Made by a program: the position numbers and the translations under genes
Part shown: positions 26,375 through 39,100 of the stretch, one piece after another
Layout: every line of letters begins with the position of its first letter
Position numbering within the stretch: position 1 is the first letter of the stretch
Notes under the pieces: model-generated
Database searches by the model: none
What the model saw: only the letters and a program-made list of their open reading frames with translations
Told to the model about the DNA's origin: nothing
Assembly (NCBI GenBank): GCA_016801845.1
Contig: CM028910.1
Coordinates: forward strand, 18,816,629 to 18,880,628
DNA: 64,000 nucleotides
Origin: Polydactylus sextarius
Lineage: Eukaryota; Chordata; Actinopteri; Polynemidae
Direction of reading: 5' to 3'

Positions 26375-27016
26375 TATATCCCCCCAGTCTCTAATTTGTG
26401 ATCTCTAAATTAAATAAGAGTCAAGTGTCCAAGTCAACACCCTTTAACACTAGCTAACTAGCTAATCTTTGCTGATGAAACTGAGTTATAACTGTTACCA
26501 TACTGTCATCTTTTTAACACTTCCTGTTTCAAAATAAGAGTATGTTAAACACGCTTGTACTTCTTCCTCATTAAATCATGGTGCATTTCTTTTTAATAAA
26601 GTTTGATATATTCTCTTTCAGCTGAATCAAATGGATTCACCATTTTTAGACGGCATTTCTTATCCCTCCCTCTACTGAAAAAGAGATTCTATTGAAAGGA
26701 GCTGAAAGCACCAATGCAAATAGAAGAATTTGAATATTAATGATCACACGATCTCATGAACTCACACCTAGAGGCTGTCTAGTGCAACCACACTATAAGC
26801 ACGAAATATTTTATAGTTCCAAAAAAATGCAAATTATTATGTGTAAAAATAGGTGATGACCTTGACGACCATGAACAAATATCAGTTATGTAACACATCT
26901 TGCTTTTTCTGTTTGTGTATATCTTTTTCACAATACAGTACTATTGGAGTTTATATTTATCATCTGCCCCAGCAACAAAACCCTTCCCCCAAACTCATCA
27001 TTGTTTCAATGACGCT

Positions 27017-27028
27017 GAAAAGGAAACT
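27017..27028 (+). promoter_or_regulatory. ISRE, RTP copy 2 (distal)
   Basis: GAAAAGGAAACT, an exact GAAANNGAAACT match at the position equivalent to copy 1. Confidence 0.7.
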
Positions 27029-27045
27029 TAAGGAAATGACTGTTA

Positions 27046-27057
27046 GGTTTCACTTTC
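27046..27057 (-). promoter_or_regulatory. ISRE, RTP copy 2 (proximal, inverted)
   Basis: GGTTTCACTTTC, reverse complement GAAAGTGAAACC. It keeps the GAAANNGAAA core; only the final T of the consensus differs from copy 1. Confidence 0.7.
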
Positions 27058-27118
27058 TTTTTACTCTCTGCTCACAAACTGGATTATTCTGAATCATCAT
27101 CTCAAGATATTTAATGAC

Positions 27119-27126
27119 TATATAAA
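27119..27126 (+). promoter_or_regulatory. TATA box, RTP copy 2
   Basis: TATATAAA, 47 bp before the ATG, at the same spacing as in copy 1. Confidence 0.65.
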
Positions 27127-27172
27127 TCAGCTGTTAGACTTTCTGCTTCTCGGCACCATCGGCACTGAGAAG

Positions 27173-29800
27173 ATGGCAGAAGAAGAGTGGACACGTATCT
27201 TCAACTCTGAAGCACAAGATCTCCCACACGGAGACACCTGGCATCTGGAGTTTGATTCAAATATTGATCCTGAAAATCCAGAGTATGGATGGAAAAAGTA
27301 CTTCAAGAAAACAAATGCAAGGTCAGTGTGCAGCACTATTGTTGGTCATCCTAAATAATATGTACTACTATACATCTGGTTGTACTGATAGGTGATGAAA
27401 TAAGCAATGCACTTGTAATGAAATGTCCAGTATGTGCAAATGTATTTGTATGTGTAAACGAAACAAAACCCGTGTTTCTTTGGTCCCACCAAAAGTTTTA
27501 TCTGATAAATATGCAGAGCAAATTAGAGTCATAGTCTTGTTCATTTGTAACATGGAGGCTTCTTTCAGCATTGTAAGCTTTGGGAAATGCACAAATGATT
27601 TGTTTGTGATTTGTTTAGAGAACAAAGTCAACTTAATCTTAAAGGCTTTCACGTTTGAATATATTTTGTATACAAATTTATCTTTCCCTTGCAGCTTCAA
27701 GCTCATTCACATGTGCCAACATGTCAACAGTGAAAGACAAAACACAAAGTCAGTGTGTTTTTCAGCTTAGAAAAATCATCTCTTCAAAACAATCTTTGTT
27801 CAAAACCCAATGCTCGCTTGTCGATCTGCTTTTTTCCTCCTCATTTCATTATGGGGTGTGATGCACATGTGAAGATCAGGTCAAGGGAACAAGAGTGACT
27901 TGACATAGAAAAAGTCCAGTGTAGTTACAATGCACCATCTGGCACCAGTTAAATTAAATGAATACTGACATGTTATACAGACCCTCCAGGATTTTGCAAT
28001 GTTGTGATTGCAACTATTAACGCATATTCAACCAATCCTGTGTGTGACCTGCAATTTTGACCAGTCATTGCAACTTTTCTGTATTTTTTGACCAACCATC
28101 ATCAACTGGGAGAAATACTGGGAGCAGGGATCACGAAAGCGGAGAAAAACTACTGGAGCGATGTCTAGATGGCAGCAAGGATAAAGGACAAGACTGTATG
28201 TTTATCTCTAAACTTCAAAAGTAAAATAAAAATAAAAGCACGCACATATGTACCCTCTGTGCACCATACAATTCAATCAATGGTGGACAGGCACAAAAAA
28301 ACACAGACACACCACAACATCACACTGTCCCCAGTAGCTCACCTGGTAACTAGTTGCGCTCTGAAACCATAGTCCCAGATACACATTCTGGCCATGACAA
28401 ACACATAATATGTCAAAGCGGAGGTGATTAGTTGAGCAGTGTGAGCATTTTTCAGTTGCTTTTCATCTTGACTAAGATGTGGTGTGGTTTAACAATCAAA
28501 CCTGAAATTAAGAAAATGAAGTTAAGATTCTGGATTTTGCCACCAAGGCACAACCATGTTTTAACATGACATTACAGGAATGGTTCTGCTGGTTCGACAC
28601 AGGCGACACAGAAAGGCGAGATTAACACGTCTGCCAGGTATAGAAGCGAGGAGAAGATTTACTGACAGACAGCCGGTCACTTTATGATTGTCCAGTAAAT
28701 CATTACTCTAGTGTAATAAAATGAATGAACTCGCTACAACCTACAACACAGCGCAGGGAGTCTTAGAATCACAGCAACTTTCAGTACAATTTTTCAGAGA
28801 AGCTCCCTCAAAATCAGACAAAAGAGGCAGTAACATAACAATGATAATAATAATCATAACAACAATAATAATAAATTTTATTTAAATTGCACTTTATCTT
28901 ACAAAGAGTCTCAAAGTGCTACAGAAAATGGGATAAGAGTCAATAAAATGATATTTAGCAAAATTTAGCATATTTTTAAAAAGAAAGGTTTTCAAGGTTT
29001 TTTTTTATAAACATCTAAAGACTGTGGGCCTCTCAGGTGGTCTGGTAGGGCAGCAGGTCTTGGGGCAGCAACTGAAAAGGCCTGATCACCCATACTGTGG
29101 TGCTTGGTCCTGGGAACTTGGAGGGTGTTTGTGGTTGCAGAACGGAGGGTGCATGAGGGGTGAGGAGTAACAATCAATGAAATCTGAAGTCTATGAAATC
29201 CTGGAGGGACTGATTATAGGATTGTTGTTAAGGTAAATGCCTGATGAACCCGGGTAAATAATGTCACAGCCCATAGGACGATGGACATGATGATGACCTG
29301 ATGATAACTCCAAGGTTCCTTACAGTAGAACTGGAGGCCAAGGTAATGTCATCCAGCTATGTGAATGTAATGTGGCTGAATGAGACAAAGGGGACAGGGT
29401 TGTTGCATGGTGTATAATGTCTTACACTGTGCGTGTGATATTAACAAATGTGTCATCTGTCCATTGAAGATTTCAGTGCACCCAATGCCGAAGAACCTGG
29501 CCTTCCAACCAAGTGATGGTGGTATTCCACATGCAACTGAGGAACAGGAGGGGCACCGTAAAAATGATGCGCTGCCGTCAGAACTGCAAGAAGTGCGTAA
29601 ATGCCCCGATGGTAGATCCCCAAATCCCCTCAGAGAACATCACCACCATCATGAAGATTCTGATGAAGAAGATAAAACAGAAGCTCTACTATGAAGACCT
29701 GGAAGATATCATACATAATTTTCAAAGAATTTATGTCAGAAGTCCTCATGAGCCTACACATTGTGAGGGATGTATGAAAGGCATCTGTACAAGGCAGTGA
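27173..29800 (+). CDS. Receptor-transporting protein (RTP, 3CxxC zinc finger), copy 2
   Basis: Tandem paralogue of the RTP at 24109. Exons 27173-27321 and 29470-29800 have the same lengths (149 and 331 nt) and splice phases, encoding 159 aa. It begins MAEEEWTRIFNSEAQDLPHG and keeps all zinc-ligand clusters (CTQC, CRQNCKKC, HCEGCMKGIC). As in copy 1, there is no transmembrane anchor. The unit has opened its intron to 2.1 kb, partly by a LINE fragment at 28840-29190. Substitutions are scattered and the frame is intact, so it looks functional rather than decayed. Role and start choice are as for copy 1. Confidence 0.88.
28840..29190 (-). mobile_element. LINE 3' fragment in RTP copy 2 intron
   Basis: On the minus strand 29177-28990 encodes a degraded reverse-transcriptase C-terminus, GDQAFSVAAPRPAALPDHLR...KKKPKTFLF, the hallmark end of fish L2/Rex-type LINE ORF2. 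It is followed by GCACTTTGAGA...TAAAGTGC and a TTATTATTATTG-type tail near 28840. It is antisense to the RTP gene, 5'-truncated and absent from copy 1. Confidence 0.75.
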
Positions 29801-30004
29801 GCAGAGTTTTTATTTTTGTGCCACTGCTTTTTCTTTTCTCTTCTTTTTTCATTCTTTCTCTGGTGTGGCTTATAAGTCAGCCTTTTATTCATTACCAAAA
29901 ATATTTGACCCAGAAATACTATCTTGGAAAGTTCTCAGCAAACAACTTGTATTTATCTCAAAGTAAAGCTGTTTGCATCAGGTACATTAATTTCTTTGAC
30001 TGTT

Positions 30005-30010
30005 AATAAA
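30005..30010 (+). terminator. Poly(A) signal, RTP copy 2
   Basis: AATAAA about 205 bp past the stop, in sequence homologous to the copy 1 signals. Confidence 0.55.
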
Positions 30011-30230
30011 TAAATATATAAAATCCATCCTAATATTTGTTATTGCAGGTTCTGATAATGAATTGCAGTGTGCTATAAAAATGAACTGTAAAAATGAACA
30101 AAGGGCGGTTACATTTTATTAACATGATCTAACGTGAACTTTTGCACAAGTTTAATGACTAATAATGTTTATATGCTCATATATCTGCCCATGCACCACC
30201 CAAGTCTCTAATTTGTTATCACTAAAATAA

Positions 30231-31030
30231 ATTATCATCCATTAACTCTGTAATGAAGCCTGTAACTCTATTACCTGTTGCTATATCACTTCCTCTGTGC
30301 TGGATGACACAAACATAAAAACTATAAAACTGTCACAGTCAGCACAAGAAAAAAAGAACGATCCACTTTATCTTAAACTTTTATACTAACAACGCTAAAA
30401 TAAACATTTAATAGTTTGATAGAAGCTCAAAGTTTCAACAAACTCAGCATTGTCCTTACTCACACAAATATTTCGTAATCAACACTCACTTAAATGACAA
30501 GAATATCGCTGCAGCTTTGTGGATTAAAGCATCGTGACTTGGGTCAGAGTTGAGCAACCTGTTTCATTTTGATGGACAACTATAATAAAAGATGAAAAAT
30601 TGTTGGCTTGCAGGAGGCACAGCCTGACACCAGAGGACACCTGTTTCTCACGGAGCATCCACTCTTTATTTGCATCATACCAGCAGGTGTGACAGTGACA
30701 CCACTGTGGTCGATCTTTATCACCTGCAAGTCTCACCCAGAGGTAACAAACATTAACTGTGGTTTTGCTTTGTTTTGTATGAAGCTACATGCAGGGAGAG
30801 TAGCTGCCTGGCAGAGTTTTCCATTTCCCACATCATTTGCTGGTGGCACTATGTATATCTTGGGTGCTAAGGGCTGAATTTAGTCCTGCAAGAGTTAGTT
30901 TCCCAGGTGAGAAGCAGGTATTTAGAGCTCTTCCGTTCATGCACCTTACGGTTAAAAGCAAATATTCTCTTTCAGTACTTTGATGTTTATTCTGTGCTCT
31001 CTTTATGTGTCAGACTGAAGAAGGTTTACA
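30231..31030. other. Intergenic, promoter side of receptor gene 1
   Basis: No coding exon seen between the end of duplication unit B and the first receptor ATG. The short open frame at 30608-30877 has no family features. Confidence 0.45.
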
Positions 31031-34000
31031 ATGGCATCTAAGGATACTGCACTGAAGGTAAAATATCTTCTCGTTGCCTACACAGGTTCTGTTATTTGTG
31101 AATATGAATTCAGCATCAGTTATAAATAAATATTACAACTATAGTTTCTAATCTATTTTTAATGTGCTTTCATTCTAGTGGCTCCATCTATTAGTCGCAG
31201 CTGCTCTGGTTATGTTCGTTATCCTTGTCCCAGGTACACTTTTTGGTAATACAATGAGTGTTTGAGTTTCTTATTTACTCAGAAAACATCACCAACAAAG
31301 AAGCATCATTCTCAAAGGGAACACATATTGTATTTATTTGTAACATTGTAAGCTGGAAGTGTATGGAAATGCTGGAAAATCAGAATTCCTGTATACTGTG
31401 CATCACGTTGTCCATCACATTATATCCAAAAACAGTTTTTGTTTTAATTCAATCAATTTTAATTCCAAATGGATTGGTAAACAATGTAACGTTGAACTTT
31501 TCTAACAGGTTCACACAGTGTCATCGAGGTAAACTGCTCTGAGCCAAATCAACCTGCCCTGCTGAAAGCTTTGGCTCCGGTCCTAAACCTGAGTGACATA
31601 CGACCTGTCATGAACATGACAACTCGGACAAACATCAACATGTCCTTCATCATGTATGGAATACTGGGAGTGGTATGTTCTAGTTCTCATTGGATAATGA
31701 TGATATTTATATATTTTATAGCTCTTCTCTTTCCTGTGTGGTAGATAAATCACCAACATGTAATTTTTACATATTGAAGAACAATATAAAGCTACTAGAA
31801 ATAATTCTGCTGCTATCTTCAAACAAATTCTTCATGCCAATTCTTATTGTTGCTGGGCTCCACTGAGACACAATGCAGTCCCCAAATGATATTTGAAAAA
31901 TATATATTCACATCTCAAAGTTTTTCGTCTTGTCTTTCAGGATGAAAAAGCTCAACTGTTGATCACTTATCTTTGGCAACATTATGTAAGTACTGCAATG
32001 ATCCCCCTTAATTTCTGTGATCAATTTCTCTGAAAGAGCAAATGAATGAATATTACTTGTTTTATAGTTTTATACCTGTTCTATGCACTAACACCTGTTT
32101 TGTTATTTTAGTGGTGGATGAACGACTTCGCCAGATGGGATCCAGTCCAGTGTGGCACAGACAAGATTGCTCTCCCCAGACAAAGATTTTGGATGCCAGA
32201 TATTGTAATCAATGAATTGTGAGTTCCCTCATACCACAATATTCAAATATCATATCAAACCACGCGTTGTATTTATTGCACATACACACCGTTACAATAC
32301 ATCTTTGTCGACGGAAAAGGCAGCGGTATTATTGTTTTCTTTAATCCCATCTTAAAAAAATAATCACTACTATTTACTTTTTAAATTTTAATGTTAAATG
32401 GCTGAAAATGGCTAAATGTTGATTACCTTGAATGAATATAAGAGCTACAAAACAGAATAAAGAATTCTGAATGTGGCCAAAAAAACTGTGTAAAGTTACA
32501 GATAAATTAGGTGATTAAATAAATAAAATTAATTATTTGCAGATTTGTCTGTGGTTTTAAAAATGTGTCTTTGTTTGGAAGTTCAGCATTCCTACACAAA
32601 TCTATATTATAATTAAAATAAAATGCCCCCTAATCTCCTAGGGTTATAGTTTCTCTGCTTGTTGCTTTTGTTAAAAGTGCTGCACTCTCATTTTGTGGAC
32701 TCATGGACTGCATGTTCTTATCTTACAGCATGGATCAAAACACAGCACCGTACGTCCCATTTATGTACCTGTACAGCGACGGCAGGGTGCATGACGCATC
32801 ACCAGCCAAAGTTGTCAGCTCCTGTAACCTCGACATCTACACCTTCCCCTTCGACATACAGAACTGCACTTTGACCTTTAACTCCTACCTCCACTATGGT
32901 AAAGACACTTTGTAGTTTCATCATTTCATCTCTTTGTAGGTTTAAGCCACTTTACAAAAGCACATGCCAAATTAATGACTGTAAATGTAAAAAAGGCAGG
33001 AAGCAACTCTGATACTGATACTATTTTCTACATCAGGGCAGCATGGTGTGTTTTTTTTTTTTCATAAATGATATATGAAGTGGGATAACTTTACTGTGGT
33101 TACATTAACTAGAGTTAATGTACAATTTATTTTCCTTGTTATTAAGAGTTGATTGATATTTCTCTGTTTTTCTCTCTTCAGCGGCAGACATAAAGATTTT
33201 CCTGGAGAAATCTCCAGAGCTCATCACTCAGCAGTCTAAGGATGTCATGACTACAATGGGGGAGTGGGAGCTGCTGGAGATCACCGCCTCTAAAATTGAC
33301 ACAGACCGCGATGATAGTGACTACATCGATGAGCTTTCATTCTATGTACGTTAACTCTACTGTAATTGAACTGAAGTGCAGGCACAGCAAATTGTTTTCA
33401 GATTAAAGTTTTTTAGGTTCACATATATGACACACACAAACACAGTTAAGACTGTGTGTCTATCTGTAAACTGAAACACTACTGTATCCGTATGCCAGTC
33501 AAGTTTTCTATCATTTTGAATTATCTAAATTTATATACAACAGATAACCTAAAGTAATAATAGCAAGCCTATATGTCTTTGTTGTATTCTAATGTTTCTC
33601 TTCCATCTTCCTTCGGCAGATCAAAGTGAGGCGTCGGGCCACCATGTATGTGGTGAACCTGATCATCCCCAGCTGCTTCCTGATCACGGTGGACCTGTTC
33701 AGCTTCCTGCTGCCTCCCCAGTCTGTGGACAGATCCTCCTTCAAGATGACTCTCATTCTGGGCTACACCGTCTTCCTGCTCATCATGAACGACCTGCTGC
33801 CGATCACTGGAAACACCATACCACTCATAAGTCAGTTGAAAATATTGTCATTAATATTTATTTTATATTTTTAGTAGCTACTGTGACACTTGCAGCCAGT
33901 GTTATTCAGTTCCTCTGTATACAAGGCTTGAAATCTTGCCGCAACAATGAAGATTATTTTATAGACTTTCAAAACTCGCATTGCTGATTAGCCTGAAAAG

Positions 34001-34958
34001 TCTTCATTTTTCAGGTTAAGTAAATGTCAGCAGTCAGTTGAAAGCTGTCACAGCACAGAGAATATGATTTAAAAATAATTCTTCACTTAGGCGTTGAGGC
34101 GCTGTCAAACACTTCTCTATGAGTGAAAATAGTGATGAGATCTGTGGATCTGTCTCACTGCTTTACATCGTAATTAAGAATAAATAAATAAGATGTTACT
34201 TCTAATTCACACATTCATTTGCAGCAGTCAACCAGGCAAGTGTTCCAACTTTATTTCCACACTCTAATCCATAAACAGATATTGTGGGCAGAGTATGTTT
34301 AGATTTATGTGTATTTCACATATTTTTGTCCCTGCTGAATGGAGTCACATTTTTAAACTCAGCTCACATACGCTCTCTCATCTATTCGTGTCAGATGTGT
34401 TCTTCTCTCTCTGCTTGGCTCTGATGGTGGCCAGTCTACTGGAGACCATCCTCATCACCAATCTACTGTGCAACTCCTCTGACTTCTCTCCCGTCCCTCA
34501 CTGGGTCAGAGTGGTCGTTTTGCAGTTTCTTGGATGCCTTGTTTGCCTGCCTTGGAAACCTAAAAAAACAGGTGTTGTTTAGTTCATTGTACTTTTATAC
34601 ATATGTAGGAATTGTAGAAAAATAAGATTACAGAAAATATATATAAATATACTTTTCCCCTCAAATTTTAGATTCGAAACAAAGTGCTATGGCGGGAAAA
34701 GGTAAAGCTGGTGAGGAACTTCCAGAGAGAAGGTCAATGGTGGAGAACAAGGCCGTGCAAGAGTTGAAGAGCCTGGGTAAAGACCTCCAGGCTCTCCGCC
34801 TTCATGTGGAGCAGAAGCTGAATGGGAATCAGAGCTCAGAGGAGTGGATCCAGGTGGGTTTCATCATAGACCGCCTGCTGTTCGGCCTCTACATCCTCTT
34901 CATATCAGTCAGCTTCATTACCATCATCATTATCTGGGTGAATGCATACAGTCAGTAG
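31031..34958 (+). CDS. 5-HT3-like Cys-loop receptor subunit, gene 1 (HTR3C/D/E type)
   Basis: Subunit of a pentameric, cation-selective ligand-gated channel at the plasma membrane. Ten exons: 31031-31057, 31179-31233, 31509-31672, 31941-31985, 32112-32218, 32729-32898, 33182-33345, 33620-33830, 34395-34571, 34672-34958; 468 aa. It has a signal peptide (LVAAALVMFVILVPG), the NCS glycosylation site shared by the family, the Cys-loop (C165, C179, FPFD between), M1, M2 starting at D281/R282 with K4', L9' (L291) and D20' (D302), M3 and C-terminal M4. The MNDLLP end of M2 and the SLLET of M3 point to HTR3C/D/E over HTR3A. Loop A Glu (INEF) and loop D Trp (YLWQ) are kept, but the loop B Trp is Tyr (Y186). 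The intracellular MA helix has N/E/Q where 5-HT3A has three arginines. Its first coding exon is only nine codons; genes 3-6 lack this split. Confidence 0.88.
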
Positions 34959-35238
34959 ACAACTGCCGTCTGTCTTAAAGAGCTCCATTTATGTGGCAAG
35001 TGACTCAAATGTTTCAATCAATTCGTCATAATTTTGTCATGTTTCAAATGATTTTCTTGGAGCAAATACATTTATGCAATACATATATTCTACAGTTAAT
35101 GTACTGCTGTTTATAATAACAAATGGTCATATTATTAATATTAATATATTAAATTAGCTCTACTACAACAATTAAATGTAGTTTTAACCTTTTGTGTTAT
35201 ATTGTGTAATTTTAAAATGGAGAAACCATTGTATCCAA

Positions 35239-35244
35239 AATAAA
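35239..35244 (+). terminator. Poly(A) signal candidate, receptor gene 1
   Basis: AATAAA about 280 bp past the stop codon of gene 1. The rest of 34959-36187 is AT-rich with an oligo(A) run near 35384 and no gene seen. Confidence 0.45.
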
Positions 35245-36187
35245 ATTACTTGAAAAAATATCTTTCAGTTTTGATTGACATTTATTTCAGACATAATAGT
35301 CATGTTCAAATATTTTTTCCCTATCACTGATCAATTTTAATGTAAAAAAAAAAAATGTTAGAAAATGTAGTAAACCCCCCCAAAAAAAAAAAAAAAAAAA
35401 AAAATTAAATCCAACATATATGTCTATGCAATGAACTATGAAACTATGAAATTTAAATTTTCAGAAATAAATACATTATATTAATTATTCACATCAAGTC
35501 ATCTTTATTTCTAAAATGGAAAAAAAACACTACAAGTAACTGAAGATACGTTTTGTTTGTTTTTTTTAAGATAAATATTAGATATAATAGATATAATTCA
35601 AGAACAAACCATTTATTGAATCCAAAAGGGTAAACTACATGTCCAGTACAAACAGTACGCCAACATGCAGTCACAAGAATTAAATTCATCTTTAAGAGCC
35701 TGAGCCCAAGCAAATACTTTTGGTATTATAGTGCATCTTAAAGTCCATGAAATTTGCATATTCATTTGTGTATTTTACATTTTCAATGTACATCTGATCT
35801 TGTAGAATCATCATTATTGTCTTTAGTTTGAGAGTAAACATATTGCACTTAAATTATGTAAATATCTTACATTTTAATTGAACACCATTTCTTTTGATGG
35901 ATCATATTTAAAGGTTTATTCAATGAAAGCGAAAAAAAAAACGAATCCCTTTGTTTTAATCAATATGACAATACAAAATACTTTTTAGAGTTCAGGTGTT
36001 TTCATGTAGGTTACATTTTGAAAGTAACCTACATGAAAGTAACTAACATCTAAATGTAGTTCTTCGAGTGCACTTAAAACGACAAATAAAAATCTCTTTT
36101 TGATAAAATCAGTGGAGAAAACATCTCTCACCACCAGCACATGACTCACACTAACAACCACTTTTGACCCAATGTTAATGTTTTTAG

Positions 36188-39100
36188 TGCTGCCCGCTGA
36201 AAGCCAAGTCTTCTAAGCTTCTATTCATCCTCATCTCTATGCTCATGTATGGTAAGTAAAACTCCCATGATATAATTATGTTTACATAGAGCTCCTGTTT
36301 GTTTCCAGTTTTAAATTTACTTGTGTATCCTTATGGCCTGGAAAACTAAGGCCACTGGGTCAAATCACAGGAAGAGAGAAGAACATTTATTGAACAATGT
36401 TGCTAATTTTCTTGGTGATTCTAATGTCACTCTAATTTAATGTACTGTCAACAAATGGAGCTGGAACAGAGATAAAAGTCACGTTTAAAAAACTCACAGT
36501 CTCACTGAGTTTCACATTTTCCTTCTATGGTAAGTTATTAAGGGCTCAGGAAATGACAATATGGATACTTTTTTTTATTCAGGATTTGGTCATGCTAAGG
36601 GGGGCAGTGCAAGTAATTCAAGTCACCTTGCAACATTTTGACAATCTCCTCTCTTCTCTAGCAAGGTCCGATGCCATCATGCTGAACTGCTCTGAACCTA
36701 ACACACTTTCCCTGCTGAATGCTCTGCAGCCAGTCTTCAATCTGAGCTCCATTCGACCTGTCATGAATGTGTCAACCACCACCAATGTCAACATTTCCTT
36801 CACTCTATTTGGCATTTTGGGGGTGGTAAGAGACACTATATTAACCTAAAACCAATTCAGAATTAGGTCATGTTCGGTTTCTTTTAGGTGTAAAATCAAA
36901 CCACTTGATAATTATTTCATTTTATTGAATTCAGCAACTTTTTGTGGTTTTCAGTTGATGAATTTTTTTGAGTTTGTCTGTTTAATTGTGTATAAAGAAG
37001 GAATGTGCATGACAAATTCTGTTTGTTTTTTTTTTTTTTTTTTAGGATGAAAAGGCTCAAATCTTCACCACATATATCTGGCAATCTTTAGTAAGTATTT
37101 CATTTGCAACCAAAGTCACAGTTTACTAGCAATAATAAATTGTTGATCTCCCTCCAGGTTTAGGAATCAGAAATATTAATATCTTTACTTCTTTTAGAAT
37201 TGGAACTAACTCTGGTATTATTCTGTGTGCAGTCAGGCACAGATATTTTTGTTTAATGATTCATGTTGCAGGAATGGAGAAATGAGTTTGTCAGTTGGGA
37301 TCCAGATAAATGTGGTTCCAGTTGGATTACAGTCCCAAGAACACAACTGTGGGTACCTGATATGGTCATCAATGAATTGTAAGTACCTTCAACCCCAATA
37401 GAGTATTGTGTTTTTACATTTAATTTTGGAGATACAATATATTTATCAACTACAGCTCAATAGCGGCAGAGGAACTGTGTTATCTGCTTTTCTCATGTTT
37501 CAGCATGGAGAGGAACTCGGCTCCATATGCCCCGTACAACTACCTGTATTACGATGGCGTTGTTATTGATGCACAGCCCATCAGAGTGGTCAGCTCCTGC
37601 AGGCTCGACATCTACATGTTTCCATTTGACACCCAGAACTGTAGTTTCAGCTTCAACTCCTACTTATTCCGCAGTAAGAAGAAATTGATCCAATATTTTC
37701 TTATATTTTCTAAAAAAATACTCAAATTATTATCATTTTTTTGTTGCAATTAAAGGCATCATAAATGTGATTAAAACTCAAATCTAAGCTTTGACTACAT
37801 CACAGTATACTTTCCTTTCAGAGAAAAATCTGCAAATTTTCAATTCAGAATCAGCAGACGACATATTGCGAGCCTCTAGAGAAGTGATGGCAACTATGGG
37901 CGAATGGGAACTTACTGGAATAACAATGAGGAAATACACATTTTTAGCTGGAGATAACGAACCGTATGAGGAACTCCGCTTCCATGTAAGGAAACACAAA
38001 AATTACATTTTTCATCTCTATCACCAAATATTTTACCCCCAGGTTTATATACAAATAATTTTAGTTTTAATATAATATTCACAGTTACCATATTACCCAT
38101 ATTCTGAATTATGGTTTATTTAAACTCAAAAATGTACAGTAGAGTTGTAAATAAACAGTATATCACCTGGACCAGAGAAATGATGGGTGAAGTTTACCTG
38201 CAGTTGTATATCTGTGGACTGTGTTGCAGATCTCAGTGAAGCGCCGGCCCATGTTGTATGTGGCAAACCTGATCATCCCCAGCTGCTTCCTCATCACAGT
38301 GGACTTGTTCAGCTTCTTGCTTCCTCCCAAGAGTGTTGACCGATCCTTGTTCAAGATGACCCTCATCCTGGGCTACACCGTCTTCCTGCTCATCATGAAC
38401 GACCTGCTGCCAATCACTGGAAACACCATACCACTCATAAGTCAGTTGACAGTCACTTATATTTATTATATTATTTTTGCAGTCATTATTAGTCAGTGAT
38501 TCTTATGACACACAACAAACACATGACAATACAACATTCAGTACTAAATATTTATTTATTTTGCATTCAGTAGTAAAGATTACACTGTTTTAGTGTCTCT
38601 AATATCACCCCTGAAAGAGTTAAAGAAAATTTAACCCTATAATGTTTTAGTTTTTGTTTTAAACTTCCATTTTTTCCCAACAAATGCTACATTTAACAGA
38701 CTGTTTTAACCTACATTTCCAGTTCCAGTTTTAAGTTTGCATAAAAGATGCTGCATGTAACGATGAACGCTCTGCACTCTTCTTGCTCTGCTACTATGGA
38801 GGCTTTAGTTTTTTCCAGCACTTTGTTTTAGTTTTAGAGTTTTCTGTCACCATAGTGTTGCTTTAGGCGGCAGCTGTTTTCAAAACCTTGTTTTTAAACC
38901 TGGTGTACACTATCTGTTTAGGCAGACAGCAACTATGATCATAACAAAGCATTTCTAGCAGATATAGAACAGCTCTTTCCCTCAGCGAATGCTGGGGTAT
39001 AAATTTAAATAAAGCAGAGTAATTATAGCATTGGATGCAAATTCATTCATTGTATTTGGCACATTTTCCATATCAGTTTAATGATAATGGTAGATATACT

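Larger units (their letters stand above)
21845..26430. repeat. Segmental duplication, unit A (contains RTP copy 1)
   Basis: This unit aligns by eye with 26441-30230 in order: the dynlt2b upstream region, a block with GACGGCATTTCTTATCCCTC (about 22240 against 26650), the RTP promoter, both exons and the 3' UTR, ending at GTCTCTAATTTG. Unit A has about 1.3 kb (about 22430-23720) absent from unit B, and a small TIR element at 26066-26374 absent from B. Part of the left end is itself repeated (21905-21990 against 22130-22200). Confidence 0.8.
26441..30230. repeat. Segmental duplication, unit B (contains RTP copy 2)
   Basis: Tandem partner of 21845-26430. It starts with a diverged copy of the dynlt2b upstream region (26455-26530) but contains no dynlt2b exon. 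The X-box equivalent at 26494-26507 (GTTACCATACTGTC) has lost one half-site. Confidence 0.8.
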
